Source: Conus ventricosus
Lineage: Eukaryota > Mollusca > Gastropoda > Neogastropoda > Conidae
Direction: 5' to 3'
Assembly (NCBI GenBank): GCA_018398815.1
Contig: CM031628.1
Span: 7,175,948-7,208,447, forward strand
Length of the DNA stretch: 32,500 nucleotides
Shown: piece by piece, positions 1-10,890 of the stretch
Position numbering within the stretch: the first letter of the stretch is position 1
Layout: each line of letters begins with the position of its first letter
Position numbers and translations under genes: made by a program
Notes under the pieces: model-generated
What the model saw: the letters and a program-made list of their open reading frames with translations, nothing else
Database searches by the model: none
Told to the model about the DNA's origin: nothing

Positions 1-293
1 TTAATTTACACACGTCTCCTTCTCTCTCTCTGACCTGAGTTAAAGCATGTTCTGTTTGTGTCTACTTTCAACCTCGCGTCCATTTGACTTACAGGAGGGG
101 CTTCCCTGATCGGAGGATCCTGGCCAGGTGTACTGCGGTCTGTAGCAGTTGAAGGTGTGGGCATGACAGCAAGTGTTTGCCTTCATCTGTAACAAGCACG
201 TCAACCACAGTTTCTTCTTCATTACAGATGGGATAGGGAAGAAAAACACCACAGTATGCTATAACTGTCCAGTTTTGCCACTTCAGAATCGAG

Positions 294-295
<2 letters not shown>
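1..295. other. Unassigned host DNA
   Basis: No gene, RNA gene or clear repeat was seen. The short open frames here carry no recognisable motif and run into the CA array that follows. Confidence 0.5.
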
Positions 296-364
<69 letters not shown>

Positions 365-372
365 ACACCACC

Positions 373-409
<37 letters not shown>

Positions 410-534
410 GATACACACACACCTGCACTTTGGCACACATCTATACACAGTCTCTCTCTCACACATCCATGGACACAAACATATTCTCTCGCTCCTTCCC
501 TTCCTCCCTCCTTCACACACACACACCACACACA

Positions 535-587
<53 letters not shown>

Positions 588-607
588 GCACGCACGCACA
601 TACACAC

Positions 608-638
<31 letters not shown>

Positions 639-816
639 GATACATCACACGCCCGCACTTTGGTACACTGTACACACTACACCCAGTCTCTCTCTCTCTC
701 ACATCCATAGACACAAACATTTCTCTCGCTGCTTCCCTTTCCCCCCTCCTAACACACACACACGCATGCACTCACAACACTCACACACACACACACATTC
801 ACTCATCACATACCAC

Positions 817-867
<51 letters not shown>

Positions 868-890
868 CAACCATACACACACTGAGTTCT
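296..890. repeat. Compound CA/CAA microsatellite with a duplicated ~230-bp unit
   Basis: A long CA run (296-363) passes into a CAA run (about 370-408), then a unique-looking spacer (about 409-515). A second CA run (about 516-604), a second CAA run (606-638) and a diverged copy of the same spacer (about 640-752) follow, and then more CA. The spacers share a run of similar segments (a CACTTTGG core, a CT-rich stretch, an ACACAAACAT core and a TTCTCTCGCT core), so this is a ~230-bp unit present about twice rather than one simple microsatellite. Open frames across it are repeat translations, not genes. Confidence 0.9.
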
Positions 891-1245
891 CTCACACATA
901 CAAGTGCACACTCCACTGCACAACACAGTCACCCTGGGCAGTCCACTGATTACATTGTCACTGAAGTGGTGAATGTGACAGGGAATGAAATACAGGTGGT
1001 CCTTGTGTCACCTTGCTGAACCTTGTAGGTCCGCTGTCCATCAGCCTGGACACAGGCACTTTGGCCACCACCTGGTCAGTCAGCTGACCCACAGACTGAA
1101 GCCGTCACTGGAATAACACTCTGGCTTGTCTGCCTCCTCAGCCAGCCGCGGAGAGCACGGTATCTGTGGAGGACAGTCGAAGGTGCTGGTGAATGGCGGG
1201 AGAAATTCATGTCCTAGTAGTGCGTAACTGTTAAGGTACAACAAG
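891..1245. other. Unassigned host DNA
   Basis: No gene or repeat was recognised between the CA array and the minisatellite that starts near 1246. Confidence 0.5.
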
Positions 1246-1536
1246 TCATCTGTGGAGGACTGGTGAGCAGGGGGAAGAGTCATGACCTGGTAGTCATAGC
1301 TCTGAACATTACAACACATAATCTGTACAGGACTGGTGAACAGACAGGGAGAGTCATGACCTGGTAATCCATACTCTGAACATACAACACATAATCTGTA
1401 CAGACTGGGAACAGACAGGGAGAGTCATGACCTGTAGTCCATAGCTCTGAACATACAACACATAATCTGTACAGGACTGGTGAACAGACAGGAGAGTCTG
1501 TCCAAGTAGTCTGCAGCTCTTTAGACACAACACACC
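1246..1536. repeat. ~73-bp minisatellite, about four diverged copies
   Basis: Copies start near 1246, 1320, 1393 and 1464. Each has an ATCTGTRSAGGACTGG-like start, a GAGAGTCATGACCTG core and an AACATACAACACATA-like end. The last copy diverges in its second half. Small indels between copies break any reading frame. Confidence 0.85.
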
Positions 1537-1860
1537 ACGTCATCTGTGGAGAACACTCATGGTCATCATGAACGCGGGGGAGGCTCAGTTGGCCCAAACT
1601 TCAATAAGTTCTTCCCCCAGTTATTCCATTCAGCAGCCATAGCAATGTGGTGTTCAGTACCAGCTGCTGACTGCAGAAACTCCAAACATGGCAGCACTGC
1701 TCTGCTGGAATGTTAACATTTCAAACTATATCAAAGGTAGTCCTGAATGCAGTTGATTTTTCTAGGATATGTGTGTATTTGAGTGTAAACATGGATTTGC
1801 TTGAGAACCTAGCAGACACAATTGTCTACTGGCGTAAATGCCTCCTCTCTCCTCATTCTC

Positions 1861-2226
1861 TCCCCCCCCCCCTTTTTGTTCCCCCCCCCCCCCCCCCCCC
1901 CCCCCCCTCCCCCCCCCCCCCCCCCCCCCCGCACTTTTAGTTATTTCTTCCGTTCATTCACTCCTATTTCCTTTCATTCACTCATGCAGACGACCTCGAC
2001 CTGCCTGGCAGCCACAGTGCCTCCTCGCCCCACGATCGTCACGGGGCCTATGACCGCCTGACCCGTGCGTCTGACTTGGGCATGGGTGACTTCGGAGGGA
2101 CCACCTCAAGGAACCAGCCATCGCCCTTGTCCAGCTTCACCTCATGCCGATACCCCTCGCCCTCCAGACCCCTCACGTGCCCCCCAGATCCCCACCCTCT
2201 CTCCCCCTCCCACCCCCCCCCCCCCC

Positions 2227-2258
<32 letters not shown>

Positions 2259-2313
2259 ACCCGAACCAGACCGGGCCACCTAATCCCACCCCCCCCCCAC
2301 CCCCCCCCCCCCC

Positions 2314-2351
<38 letters not shown>
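1861..2351. repeat. Poly-C tracts with a short spacer
   Basis: Three long C-rich runs (about 1861-1930, 2213-2257 and 2288-2351) are interrupted by single A or T bases. The spacer 1931-2210 is of mixed composition without a supported gene. Proline-rich or glycine-rich frames across the runs are artefacts of composition. The exact run lengths are unlikely to be reliable. The 324 bases before 1861 hold nothing recognised. Confidence 0.85.
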
Positions 2352-2354
<3 letters not shown>

Positions 2355-2377
2355 CCTTCCCAAGTCCGTTTCACTCT

Positions 2378-2598
2378 TTCTGGTCAGACTGGTCACAAAG
2401 ACCAACACATCAAAACTGACCCCACAATCAAGTCATGCATGATCAGTCACAGGGACTGAAACTCAGCAATGAAAATCATTTTTTAAAATGTGAATCAATA
2501 ATCTAATCAGTTAAAAAAAAAAAGCAAAAAAAACATTTTGGTGGATAGTTTTAATCACTGTTCAGACTTATCGTTGGATGAAGGTGTGTGTGTGATGG
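2378..2598 (+). repeat. Dispersed repeat family, copy 1
   Basis: This stretch is similar to 5696-5885 over most of its length. Shared blocks occur in the same order: a CTGGTC..ACTG start, an AAATCAAGTCA-like block, a GATC.GTCACA.GGA block, a CATTTT.GGTGGATAG block and a TTTAATCACTG block. Both copies end by running into AAGGTGTGTGTGTG. A short interspersed element with a GT-rich end is a reasonable reading. No terminal inverted repeat or coding signal was seen. A poly-G run follows at about 2597-2616. Confidence 0.7.
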
Positions 2599-2860
2599 GG
2601 GGGGGGGGGGGGGGGGTAGGAGGCGAGGCACTGGTTTTGTGAGTATCCCCCAGTCCCCTCCCCTAGCTGAATTTTTTTTTTTTAAGTTTTAATGCTGAAT
2701 AGCATTCCACACTATTTAAGATGACAATGGAGTATCACCAGATGGCATAAATTTGTACCATCTACAACAACAACAGCAACAACAACAAAAACAACAACAA
2801 CATAGTCTGGTGCAGGATGCAGGGGTGGAGGTGAAGGTATCTCCCCCTCTCCCCCCTAGC

Positions 2861-3000
2861 ATTTCAAGCACTTTGCAACCTTGATTTCCTTTCTGAACTT
2901 CTACCTGAACCCTTTCCCCTTCTCCCCCCAAACATTTCAAGCACTTTGCAACCTTGATTTACTTTCTAAACTTCTACCTGAACCTTTCTCCCTTCTCCTT
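2861..3000. repeat. ~70-bp tandem duplication
   Basis: The segment from about 2861 to 2930 (CATTTCAAGCACTTTGCAAC start) is repeated from about 2932 to 3000 with a few substitutions. Both copies end in a pyrimidine-rich CTTCTCC-type stretch. Confidence 0.85.
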
Positions 3001-3415
3001 ACAAACTAAGTGATCCATTCCTGATTACAAAGACAAAGATTTGAATACCACTGTGTGGTATGTCTCTCACACACATACACACACACGCACACAGATGGAG
3101 ATACTGACAGTAACAGAACAAAAAGACTGTAGAAAAGAACAGAGTGTGAGAAAGAGGTAAAGGCAGAGACAGAAGATTTAATATTAATGACGCCAACCAT
3201 GAAGGAATTTACACAGTCCAATTCCTCACTCTATGAGTAACCTTACAGCACTTTGCAAAAGCATTTAAAACTAGATCCAAATAAGATGACCGGAACATCA
3301 TACTAAAAGCACATGTTTGTTCACTTCACAGAGAAAAATAAAAACAATACTGAGAATGGAGCAAAAGTAGACACATGAAAGTAAACATATTAAAATCTTA
3401 AACGGTACATCACCA
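3001..3415. other. Unassigned host DNA
   Basis: Nothing recognisable apart from a short CA-rich stretch near 3068-3095. The small minus-strand frames here have no motif support. Confidence 0.5.
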
Positions 3416-3615
3416 AAGATAACGTGACATTTACATCACCAAAAATAACATGACATTTACATCACCAAAGATAACGTGACATTTACATCACCAAAGATAA
3501 CATGACATTTACATCACCAAAGATAACGTGACATTTACATCACCAAAGATAACGTGACATTTACATCACCAAAGATAACATGACATTTACATCACCAAAG
3601 ATACGTGACATTTAC
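3416..3615. repeat. 26-bp tandem repeat, about eight copies
   Basis: The unit contains ACATCACCAAAGATAACGTG followed by ACATTT. Copies vary mainly at one position (AACGTG or AACATG). The array ends in a copy with one base missing near 3601. Confidence 0.92.
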
Positions 3616-4299
3616 AAGCTCAATCAGAAATGATATATTAATATAACAGAAAACTGATTACGCACTAAAAGTGACAACCTCCACCATACTTACAAGTCCA
3701 GGACATGTTGCAGGGGCACTCAGGTGATGACTTTCTTCTCTTTGTCTCTGACGATGCTGCTGACAATCTAACCAGACATACAATGTAATTTGCTAGAGCA
3801 CTGTGCAAGTGTCGACTTGTTTCTGATCTCAATGTATTGTGAATAAGTTCTATAAGATTGTGGCTAAACATCTGTTTAAACCAACAGATTGCCCATCCAT
3901 TGCTGTTCAATACATTCCATTCCTTCTGTGCAAAATGTGTCACACAGCACTGCGTACTTTTCTTCACTGGAATCATCTCATTTTTACATCAAAGGTTTTG
4001 TTAAAAAAAGAAGAAAAAAGTTTACTCTTAAAACTAGGATCATATCCTACACTGCATGGCATTTGTGACAAATATATTAAATAACAGATTCAGATATAAA
4101 AAAAATTGGCATATTCAAATGTCTAGTCTATAATCATTCACTGTGATGTCTGCTTTTCGTATCATTCACTGTGATGTCTGTTTTTTGTATCTACCAAATT
4201 TATTACTACTTTAAAACCATTAAAGCTAAAGAAATTTAAAAGAACATTTCATTTTCATTCCAGCTGTTCATAAGAAATGAACTGGTCACTGCCAAACAA
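3616..4299. other. Unassigned host DNA
   Basis: No supported gene. A minus-strand frame at 3665-3976 has no family resemblance and poor context. A short direct duplication containing ATCATTCACTGTGATGTCTG lies at about 4132-4182. Confidence 0.5.
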
Positions 4300-4845
4300 C
4301 AAATGCACAGTACAAAATGCACAGCAACAAATGTACAGTACAAAATGCACAGCAACAAATGCACAGTACAAAATGCATAGCGACAAATGCACAGTACAAA
4401 ATGCACAGCGACAAATGCACAGTACAAATGCACAGCAACAAATGTACAGTACAAAATGCACAGCAACAAATGTACAGTACAAAATGCACAGCAACAAATG
4501 CACAGTTCAAAATGCACAGCGACAAATGTACAGTACAAAATGCACAGCAACAAATGTACAGTACAAAATGCACAGCGACAAATGTACAGTACAAAATGCA
4601 CAACAACAAATGTACAGTACAAAATGCACAGCAACAAATGTACAGTACAAAATGCACAGCGACAAATGTACAGTACAAATGCCACAGCAACAAATGTACA
4701 GTACAAAATGCACAGCAACAAATGCACAGTACAAAATGCATAGCGACAAATGCACAGTACAAAATGCATAGCGACAAATGCACAGTACAAAATGCATAGC
4801 GACAAATGCACAGTACAAAATGCACAGCGACAAATGCACAGTATA
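4300..4845. repeat. 28-bp tandem array (dimer of ~14-bp subunits), about 19-20 copies
   Basis: Each 28-bp unit is an alternation of two related 14-mers, TGCACAGCAACAAA and TGCACAGTACAAAA, with recurrent A/G and C/T variants. Because 28 is not a multiple of three, all codon phases are visited. Even so, several frames on both strands stay open across the array (Gln/Thr/Lys-rich on plus, Cys/Leu/Val-rich on minus). These are composition artefacts. Confidence 0.95.
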
Positions 4846-5387
4846 ATACAATACTTTTGTTTGTCCATGCTCTTCCCCCAAATACAATGTTTCCCAACCT
4901 ATCTTCTGCGGCTGCAAAACACTGCTTGCACAAGGGTTTAAAACGAGTTCTAAGAAAGTTAAAATTGTTTAAAAATTAAAAAAACACATTCTATTTAGGC
5001 ATGTCACATCTTTCTCTAAAATGCATTTGATTTGGAAAAAAAAGATACAAAGTATTTCTGGTCCATATTTTAAAATATCTTTTAGAAGTAATAAAGTGAA
5101 TGTCATGATATTTGTTCATTTCTGATGTGAGGTCTGAATCTTTCACACCCAAGTTGATTTTAACCAAAAAGCAAACATTTCAGCTCTCGTAGTCCAAGAT
5201 CACTGTTTGTGATAGTTTTATGTACTCATATGTTCTTTTCCCCTCTATTCTAGCTGTTTTGTTGTTCAATGCATATCCATAGGTGCTAACACTAGTAACA
5301 GTGACTTTGCAACATGTAAAAGAATAGTCTGATGGATTAGATAGTAAGTTAATAACACCCCTCACTAAAACCATTTTACAAATATAA
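4846..5387. other. Unassigned AT-rich host DNA
   Basis: AT-rich sequence with no supported gene or repeat. Confidence 0.5.
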
Positions 5388-5506
5388 TTATCTGCATATA
5401 TGTCAGTGTAACAAATAAATGTTGTTTTTTTCTACATTTTATTTTTCGCTACAAAATGAATTATTTGCAAATATGTCAGAGTAACAAATAAATGTTGTTT
5501 TCTTTT
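5388..5506. repeat. ~72-bp direct duplication
   Basis: The block 5388-5432 recurs at about 5459-5506. Both copies contain GTAACAAATAAATGTTGTTT and run into T-rich sequence followed by TTTATTTTTTCGCT-like text. Confidence 0.8.
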
Positions 5507-5695
5507 TTCCACGCTTTATTTTTTCGCTTGTTTGAATTAGTAAGCTATTGAAGAAAATAATAATCGTTTGGTACTGATATAAAAATGAGCAACAATGACT
5601 ACAAATGAGGAAATGGCTGGTACTTATGATGATGTTCAAACCTAGGCGAGCACAAAGGCCATAGGAAGGCTGCAGCAAACAATTAGTTTTCCTCT

Positions 5696-5876
5696 TCCTG
5701 GTCGAACTGATCATAAAGATCGCCGCATCAATACTGACCGGCAAATCAAGTCAAGTATGATCTGTCACAAGGATTAAACTCAAAAATGGAAATTATGACT
5801 AAAATATAATTCAGCAACTGGTTAAAAACATTTTTGGTGGATAGCTTTAATCACTGCTGAGACTCAGGAGAAAACA

Positions 5877-5885
<9 letters not shown>
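5696..5885 (+). repeat. Dispersed repeat family, copy 2
   Basis: This is the partner of 2378-2598 in the same orientation. It lacks the A-rich insertion of the first copy and continues directly into a long GT array (about 5879-5940). Confidence 0.7.
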
Positions 5886-5932
<47 letters not shown>

Positions 5933-5940
5933 GTGTGTGT

Positions 5941-6375
5941 TTGACATGCATTTTGTTATGGTCTTGCCTTCTCTTACTGAAATGGGTGAGGGACTGTGCA
6001 TACATGTGGGAATTAACTCAAGATTGCAAGACTCCATTTGTATAATTGCCAAAGTTGTCCTTTCCATGAAATCAATAGCTTACTAACAGATTTCCAATGA
6101 CTATGACAAAAGGAAAATGGAATTATCCTATCTGGTTTTAAAAGATGTAAACATTAGGATGGGTCATTATAGCAGCGAACGATTCAATAGCAGCAAACAC
6201 TTCAATGTGTTTTGCCTTCAGGATTAATCACATATATATTCATTTTCTCTATACCTTTAACACCTTGATCTCTTGTTATTATTTACATAATTTGTTTTTT
6301 GTATGTTTATGTTTTTATATATGAATCTCAAATAAATGTTAGCAAACCGCCCAGAGAAACATGGACAAATGAGTC
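5941..6375. other. Unassigned AT-rich host DNA
   Basis: No supported gene or structured repeat was seen. Confidence 0.5.
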
Positions 6376-6383
6376 ATATATAT

Positions 6384-6475
<92 letters not shown>

Positions 6476-6503
6476 TATGTATGAGAGATATATATGTATA
6501 TAG

Positions 6504-6561
<58 letters not shown>

Positions 6562-6660
6562 CAAATTAAATCAGATCATGTTGGTTATAGCTCAGCCAAC
6601 AATGAAGGCAATAATTATCAGGGTCACCTTGTCAGTCAAGTCTCTATTAGTTTTCACAAA

Positions 6661-6692
<32 letters not shown>

Positions 6693-6703
6693 ACTCTCTC
6701 TCA
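6376..6703. repeat. AT, GA and CT microsatellites
   Basis: An interrupted AT array (about 6376-6478) is followed by a GA array (about 6507-6559). After about 100 bp of unique sequence comes a CT array (about 6661-6703). The GA and CT arrays could pair as a stem around that spacer. Confidence 0.95.
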
Positions 6704-7805
6704 TATTTAAACAGATTATCTAAAAGGACCAGCAGGCATGAAGACAACTGAGAGACAAATGACTCACTGGTGCCAAAAGGTGGGCACAAAAAGAATGGAC
6801 AACAGGTTGGAAAAATGAACTTGTTTTTTTGCTCAAGACTATCATCTTTTCCAATACTATTCCATGCCAATGGAAATTACTTTAAAGAAATAGACTTTTA
6901 CTTAGTCTGTTTTATAAAGAATATTGCTTTAAAAACTGAAGGAAGCAAAATGTTGCACATACGAAACTCTCTACTCTGTTGTTACTTCGAAAAACAGCTC
7001 AAGTAAAGCTAATAACTTAATAAGTTCTCTCTTGTTATCTTCTGTCCATTTCAGACAGTTTTAATTTTAATTGTTTAGGCTTACAAAATGTGTGTGCTGT
7101 AATTAATATATTACTAATGACATCTCCCTGAAGTTTAAAATGTCATACTTTCTCCTTAAACCATAATGGCTTTTTGCAAATTAATGTCATCCAACTGATA
7201 ACAGTGTGCATAGAATATAGTTGAGCACTATTTTCTTTTGTCAAGTGTTATAAAATACATTTGACAATTACAAAACATATTTATAACTTGTGCAAAGAGA
7301 GTCAAACATAAAAAGTACAACTACTTTTTGAATAGTTTAACAGCTCACAAAATTGTTAGCTAATAAAGAAAAGATACAAAATACTAGCAATAATACAACA
7401 CATGAACCTAACAAGCTGGAAGATATTTTTTTTGAAATAATCGTTAAATAAAGTAATCAAATTGTCTTAAATCGATGGTTTCCAACAAAGTGTCAAACCT
7501 AAGGTGAGAAAATGATTACAAGAAGTCATAACTGAAACAAAAATGCCAGGAGGAAAGTCTTTGACACTCAAGGTCTAGAATGCTTACAGCAGATATATTG
7601 CAACATTAATTCTGTTGTTACTACATAGGTTGATGAAAATGTGTAAGGTCATGATTTCATGGTGGAAAAATGTCACACATGACAAAAACGATGAAAACAC
7701 ACCTTGCAAAACACTCTTGAGAAGAAAGCAGTGAACTTTGGATGGAAATTGAAAATCCACAATGTCTTGTGCTTTCACTTAAGTTATGGAAAATAATCTG
7801 TATCC
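6704..7805. other. Unassigned AT-rich host DNA
   Basis: About 1.1 kb of AT-rich sequence without a recognisable gene. The small frames on both strands show no motif. Confidence 0.5.
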
Positions 7806-7833
7806 AGTGTGTGTGTGTGTGTGTGTGTGGTGT

Positions 7834-7865
<32 letters not shown>

Positions 7866-8420
7866 CTTTTTTTACTTTGTCTTCGCTTTAAAAAAAAGAA
7901 AGATATTCATGTGGTATATATGATGTTTGCAACAAATGCTATTTTGAAAAAAAATATGTATATTAAAATGTGTGTGCATGTGGATGTGTGTGTATCAGAC
8001 CTGTCTCCCTCTAAACTGAACCATCAGCATTCCATGCAGCAAATTCTAGTATTCCATGACCAATAAAACAAAACATTTCTTACCTTGAACTTAAGTATGG
8101 ATTTTATATCGCGCACTCACTGTTCTTGCAGCCAACTCACTGCGCTGTACTCACACTCAAACCAACTAGCACAAGTGAACTACACACACACACTTTAGTA
8201 TATCTGCCCTCCTTCCTTTCACCTTCCCTTCACTCCACCCCCCCCCCCCCCCCCCCCCCCCCGCCACACACACACACACACACACATGTGCACATACACA
8301 CACAGTGACAGACAGTCACACTCCTGTACCCTTCATACAGTTTTCATTTTCCATCTTTTTCTTCTCTTTGTACTGCCACTCTATCCCCCTCCCCCCCCCC
8401 TTTTTTTTTGGGGGGGGGGA
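7806..8420. repeat. GT array, poly-C/CA array and a C-T-G homopolymer block
   Basis: A GT array (about 7807-7863) is followed by about 370 bp of unassigned sequence. Then come a poly-C run (about 8237-8262) and CA repeats (about 8266-8304). At about 8385-8420 consecutive C, T and G homopolymers form a potential C-run/G-run inverted repeat with a T loop. No gene was seen. Confidence 0.85.
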
Positions 8421-9374
8421 GCTAATTTACAGTAGAAGAAGTGACAGACGCATCTTGAGCAATTTTGCTGTTACTAGTGTCTGGAAACATCTTGAATGGG
8501 GAACAAGACCTTTGGTCGTTGACAGGGACAGATTCACGTCAGCCACCATCCTACACTACACATCATGATCATCTCGGCGTTTCTCACCTGCTGCTCCGGG
8601 TCCCCCACTAGTAGTAGTAGTAGTAGTGTAGGGACGTAATCAATACATAGGCCGTTAAGCCTTTCAATGTCCCCTCGTGATTATTTTACTTTTATGACAG
8701 GATTGAAAATGCATGCAATATAAATTTTCCTTCTTATTCATCAAAGCTTCTAAACTGTACTTTAAATTTCAAGTCTTCATCCAGCAAATTCTTAAAAACA
8801 TTAGTATTTTTAGCAAATTTAAGTGCAGTTGGCAAATTGTTCCAGTTAGCAATAACTCTGTTACTGAACTTGAATCTCCCCATATTAGTATGAAACTACT
8901 TAACAAATATCTTGCCTTCCGAATTTCTTGTTCTATCTGTTTTAGCAGCCTCAAAAAAATAGTCCCACTGTATGTCCGTTTGCTGGTGAAATATTTTGAA
9001 CACTTCAATCAAATCCCCTCTAATACGTCTACCTTTTAAAGAGTGCAAATTTAAGTAATTTAATCTCTCTGTATAAGACATGTTTGTACATTCTTGCAAG
9101 ATTTTAGTAGCTCTTCTCTGTACTCTTTCAATTGCCATTGACTGTCTTTTCAAGTGTGGGTACCAGATTATATTGCCATATTCAAGATGCGGTCTAATCA
9201 TAGCTTTATATAACTTAAAAACGTTTCTTTATTTAGGTAAATAAAAGTTCTTTTTATTAATCCAATCATTTGGTTTGCTTTATTTATACACTTTTGAATG
9301 TATCAAAAAGTAAATCTTTATCAAAGATTACACCCAGATCCTTTTCTTCCTCACATTTCTGTACCAGCCTATTT

Positions 9375-9405
9375 CCACCATCCATTTTCATGTAGTATTC
9401 ATGTT
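9375..9405 (+). repeat. 31-bp target duplication, left copy
   Basis: Identical to 10145-10175 and part of the LINE coding sequence (minus-strand residues EYYMKMDGG). It marks the left edge of the nested insertion. Confidence 0.85.
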
Positions 9406-10142
9406 CATGGGGATGCTACTTTAAGGCTGTTATGAGCTGCATCCTGTAGTCTAATTTACCTCTGTTCAGGAGCAGTTATGTCCCTTGATATCTTAATGGA
9501 GTGTCCTGCGCGTGCCTGTACCCATCGTCAACACAGCGCAGGCCTCCAAGGGTGGTACAGGACTGCTCTAAAGGCAGGTGAAGACAGTGCTTCTCTGGGT
9601 CCTCCCCAGCACCTTCGAGTGTTTCTTTTTCTTCTTTGCCTTAACTAGGCTGACCCTGGAGAAAGGTCCAGTGACGGTGAGGAAAGACCCACTAACCACA
9701 GGGAAAGTCCTGTTGACAGTGGGAAAGACTACAACTTTGGATTCTCTCTTGAGGGCACATAAGACCGTATGGCGAAAGCTTGGCTGTGTCTGGAGTGGCA
9801 CCGTCTTCATCTGTCCGTGGGCAGGGGTGGTTGGGTCTGTGGGGTGTGCTCGGCAGCTGGAGGGTGGTGTTTTTCGCCGGTGGGCTCTGCAGTCATGAAA
9901 TACGGGCTGGTACACCCATGGGGATGCTACTTTAAGGCTGTTATGAGCTGCATCCTGTAGTCTAATTTACCTCTGTTCAGGAGCAGTTATGTCCCTTGAT
10001 ATCTTAATGGAGTGTCCTGCGCGTGCCTGTACCCATCGTCAACACAGCGCAGGCCTCCAAGGGTGGTACAGGACTGCTCTAAGGGCAGGTGAAGACAGTG
10101 CTTCTCTGGGTCCTCTCCAGCACCTTCGGGTGTTTCTTTTTC
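9406..10142. mobile_element. Nested insertion with 226-bp terminal direct repeats
   Basis: Two direct repeats, 9406-9631 and 9917-10142, each begin CATGGGGATGCTACTTTAAG and end in GTTTCTTTTTC-type text. They differ at only about three positions. They surround a 285-bp internal segment with no supported coding region. The insert sits in the LINE and is flanked by a 31-bp duplication of LINE sequence (9375-9405 and 10145-10175). The A-B-A layout resembles a TRIM (mini LTR element) or a partial tandem insertion of the Penelope kind. The long target duplication does not fit an LTR integrase, which makes 4-6 bp. No primer-binding site was identified. Confidence 0.8.
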
Positions 10143-10144
10143 CT

Positions 10145-10175
10145 CCACCATCCATTTTCATGTAGTATTCATGTT
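10145..10175 (+). repeat. 31-bp target duplication, right copy
   Basis: Right-hand partner of 9375-9405. It starts two bases beyond the second 226-bp repeat. Confidence 0.85.
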
Positions 10176-10890
10176 CTGGATTGTTTTTGCCAACATGCAA
10201 AACTTTACATTTTTCAACATTAAAGTATAGATTCCACTTGTCTGACCAGTTTTGGAGGCAATTTAAATTTTCTTGCAGACTATTATAGTTATCTGATTTG
10301 TCATATATTTTTGTATCATCAGCAAAAAAATTACAAAAACTATTTACCTCATCTGGAAGGTCATTTATAAAAATAGTAAACAGTACAGGTCCTAAAATGC
10401 TCCCTTGAGGAATACCACTCATAACATCTTTCTCTGTCGACATACAGTTACCCACTCTTACTCTTTGTTTTCTATTTGACAAAAAATCTCTATTCCAGTT
10501 TAGCAACTTACCTACTATACCGTATGCTTCCATTTTTTTCAATAATCTCTCATGCGGAACCGTATCAAAAGCTTTACGGAAATCAAGGTAAATTATATCA
10601 ACAGAGTACTTATTCTCTAGCATGTTAACTAAATCTTCCATAACTTCAAGTAGATATGCAAGACCTTTTTTTACGAAAGCCATGTTGGCATACTGCAAAC
10701 AAATTATTATCAGTGAAGTGAGATACTATGGCATCTCTTATGATAGATTCTAGCACTTTGCATGCAATACAGGTTAAGCTTACCGGACGATAGTTGCCTG
10801 GCTCAGATTTTGACCCTTTTTAAAAATAGCAGTAACTTCTGCCGATTTCCAGTCGAGGGGTAATTTTCCTGTCTCTAATGATTTATTATA

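Larger units (their letters stand above)
8608..10890 (-). mobile_element. CR1/Jockey-like LINE fragment, minus strand, interrupted
   Basis: A 5'-truncated non-LTR retrotransposon. The coding part runs from the reverse transcriptase domain near 10890 down to a stop at 8734-8736. A short 3' UTR ends in a TAG/CTA triplet microsatellite at about 8608-8632, a 3' tail type seen in several LINE clades. The element is split by a nested insertion at 9406-10142. The order along the minus strand (RT palm motifs, then a C-terminal region containing PHLEYGNIIWYPHLK) is that of CR1/Jockey-type ORF2. No endonuclease domain is present upstream, where the sequence changes to an unrelated zinc-finger fragment. 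Confidence 0.88.
8734..10890 (-). pseudogene. LINE ORF2 reverse transcriptase, broken
   Basis: Reverse transcriptase of a non-LTR element, which would copy element RNA at a nicked target. The open part (10698-10039) shows YLDFRKAFDTVPHERL near 10540-10590, GIPQGSILGPVLF near 10381-10416 and the catalytic FADD at 10315-10326. Before it, at 10700-10890, the text continues in other frames (DWKSAEVTAIFKKG), so there are frameshifts near 10690 and 10800. The open frame is lost at the nested insertion near 10145. The C-terminal part resumes below 9405 and is clearest at 9201-8896 (ERVQRRATKILQ, LHSLKGRRIRGDLIEVFKI), ending at 8734 after another frame change near 8895. It is inactive as it stands. 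Confidence 0.88.

Noticed and set aside
173..949. 258-codon His/Thr-rich open frame
   Set aside because: It is a translation of CA and CAA microsatellites. The antisense frames are Val/Cys repeats of the same DNA.
1822..2459. Proline-rich and glycine-rich frames
   Set aside because: They arise from poly-C tracts, with no conserved residues or gene context.
3665..3976. 103-codon minus-strand frame with several Cys
   Set aside because: No family pattern, no neighbouring exons and irregular composition. Best explained as chance.
4236..4933. Long Cys/Leu/Val-rich minus-strand frames
   Set aside because: Repeat translation of the 28-bp array.
9578..9960. Open frames on both strands within the nested insertion
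   Set aside because: They cross the boundary between the direct repeats and the internal segment and show no motif. The direct repeats explain them.
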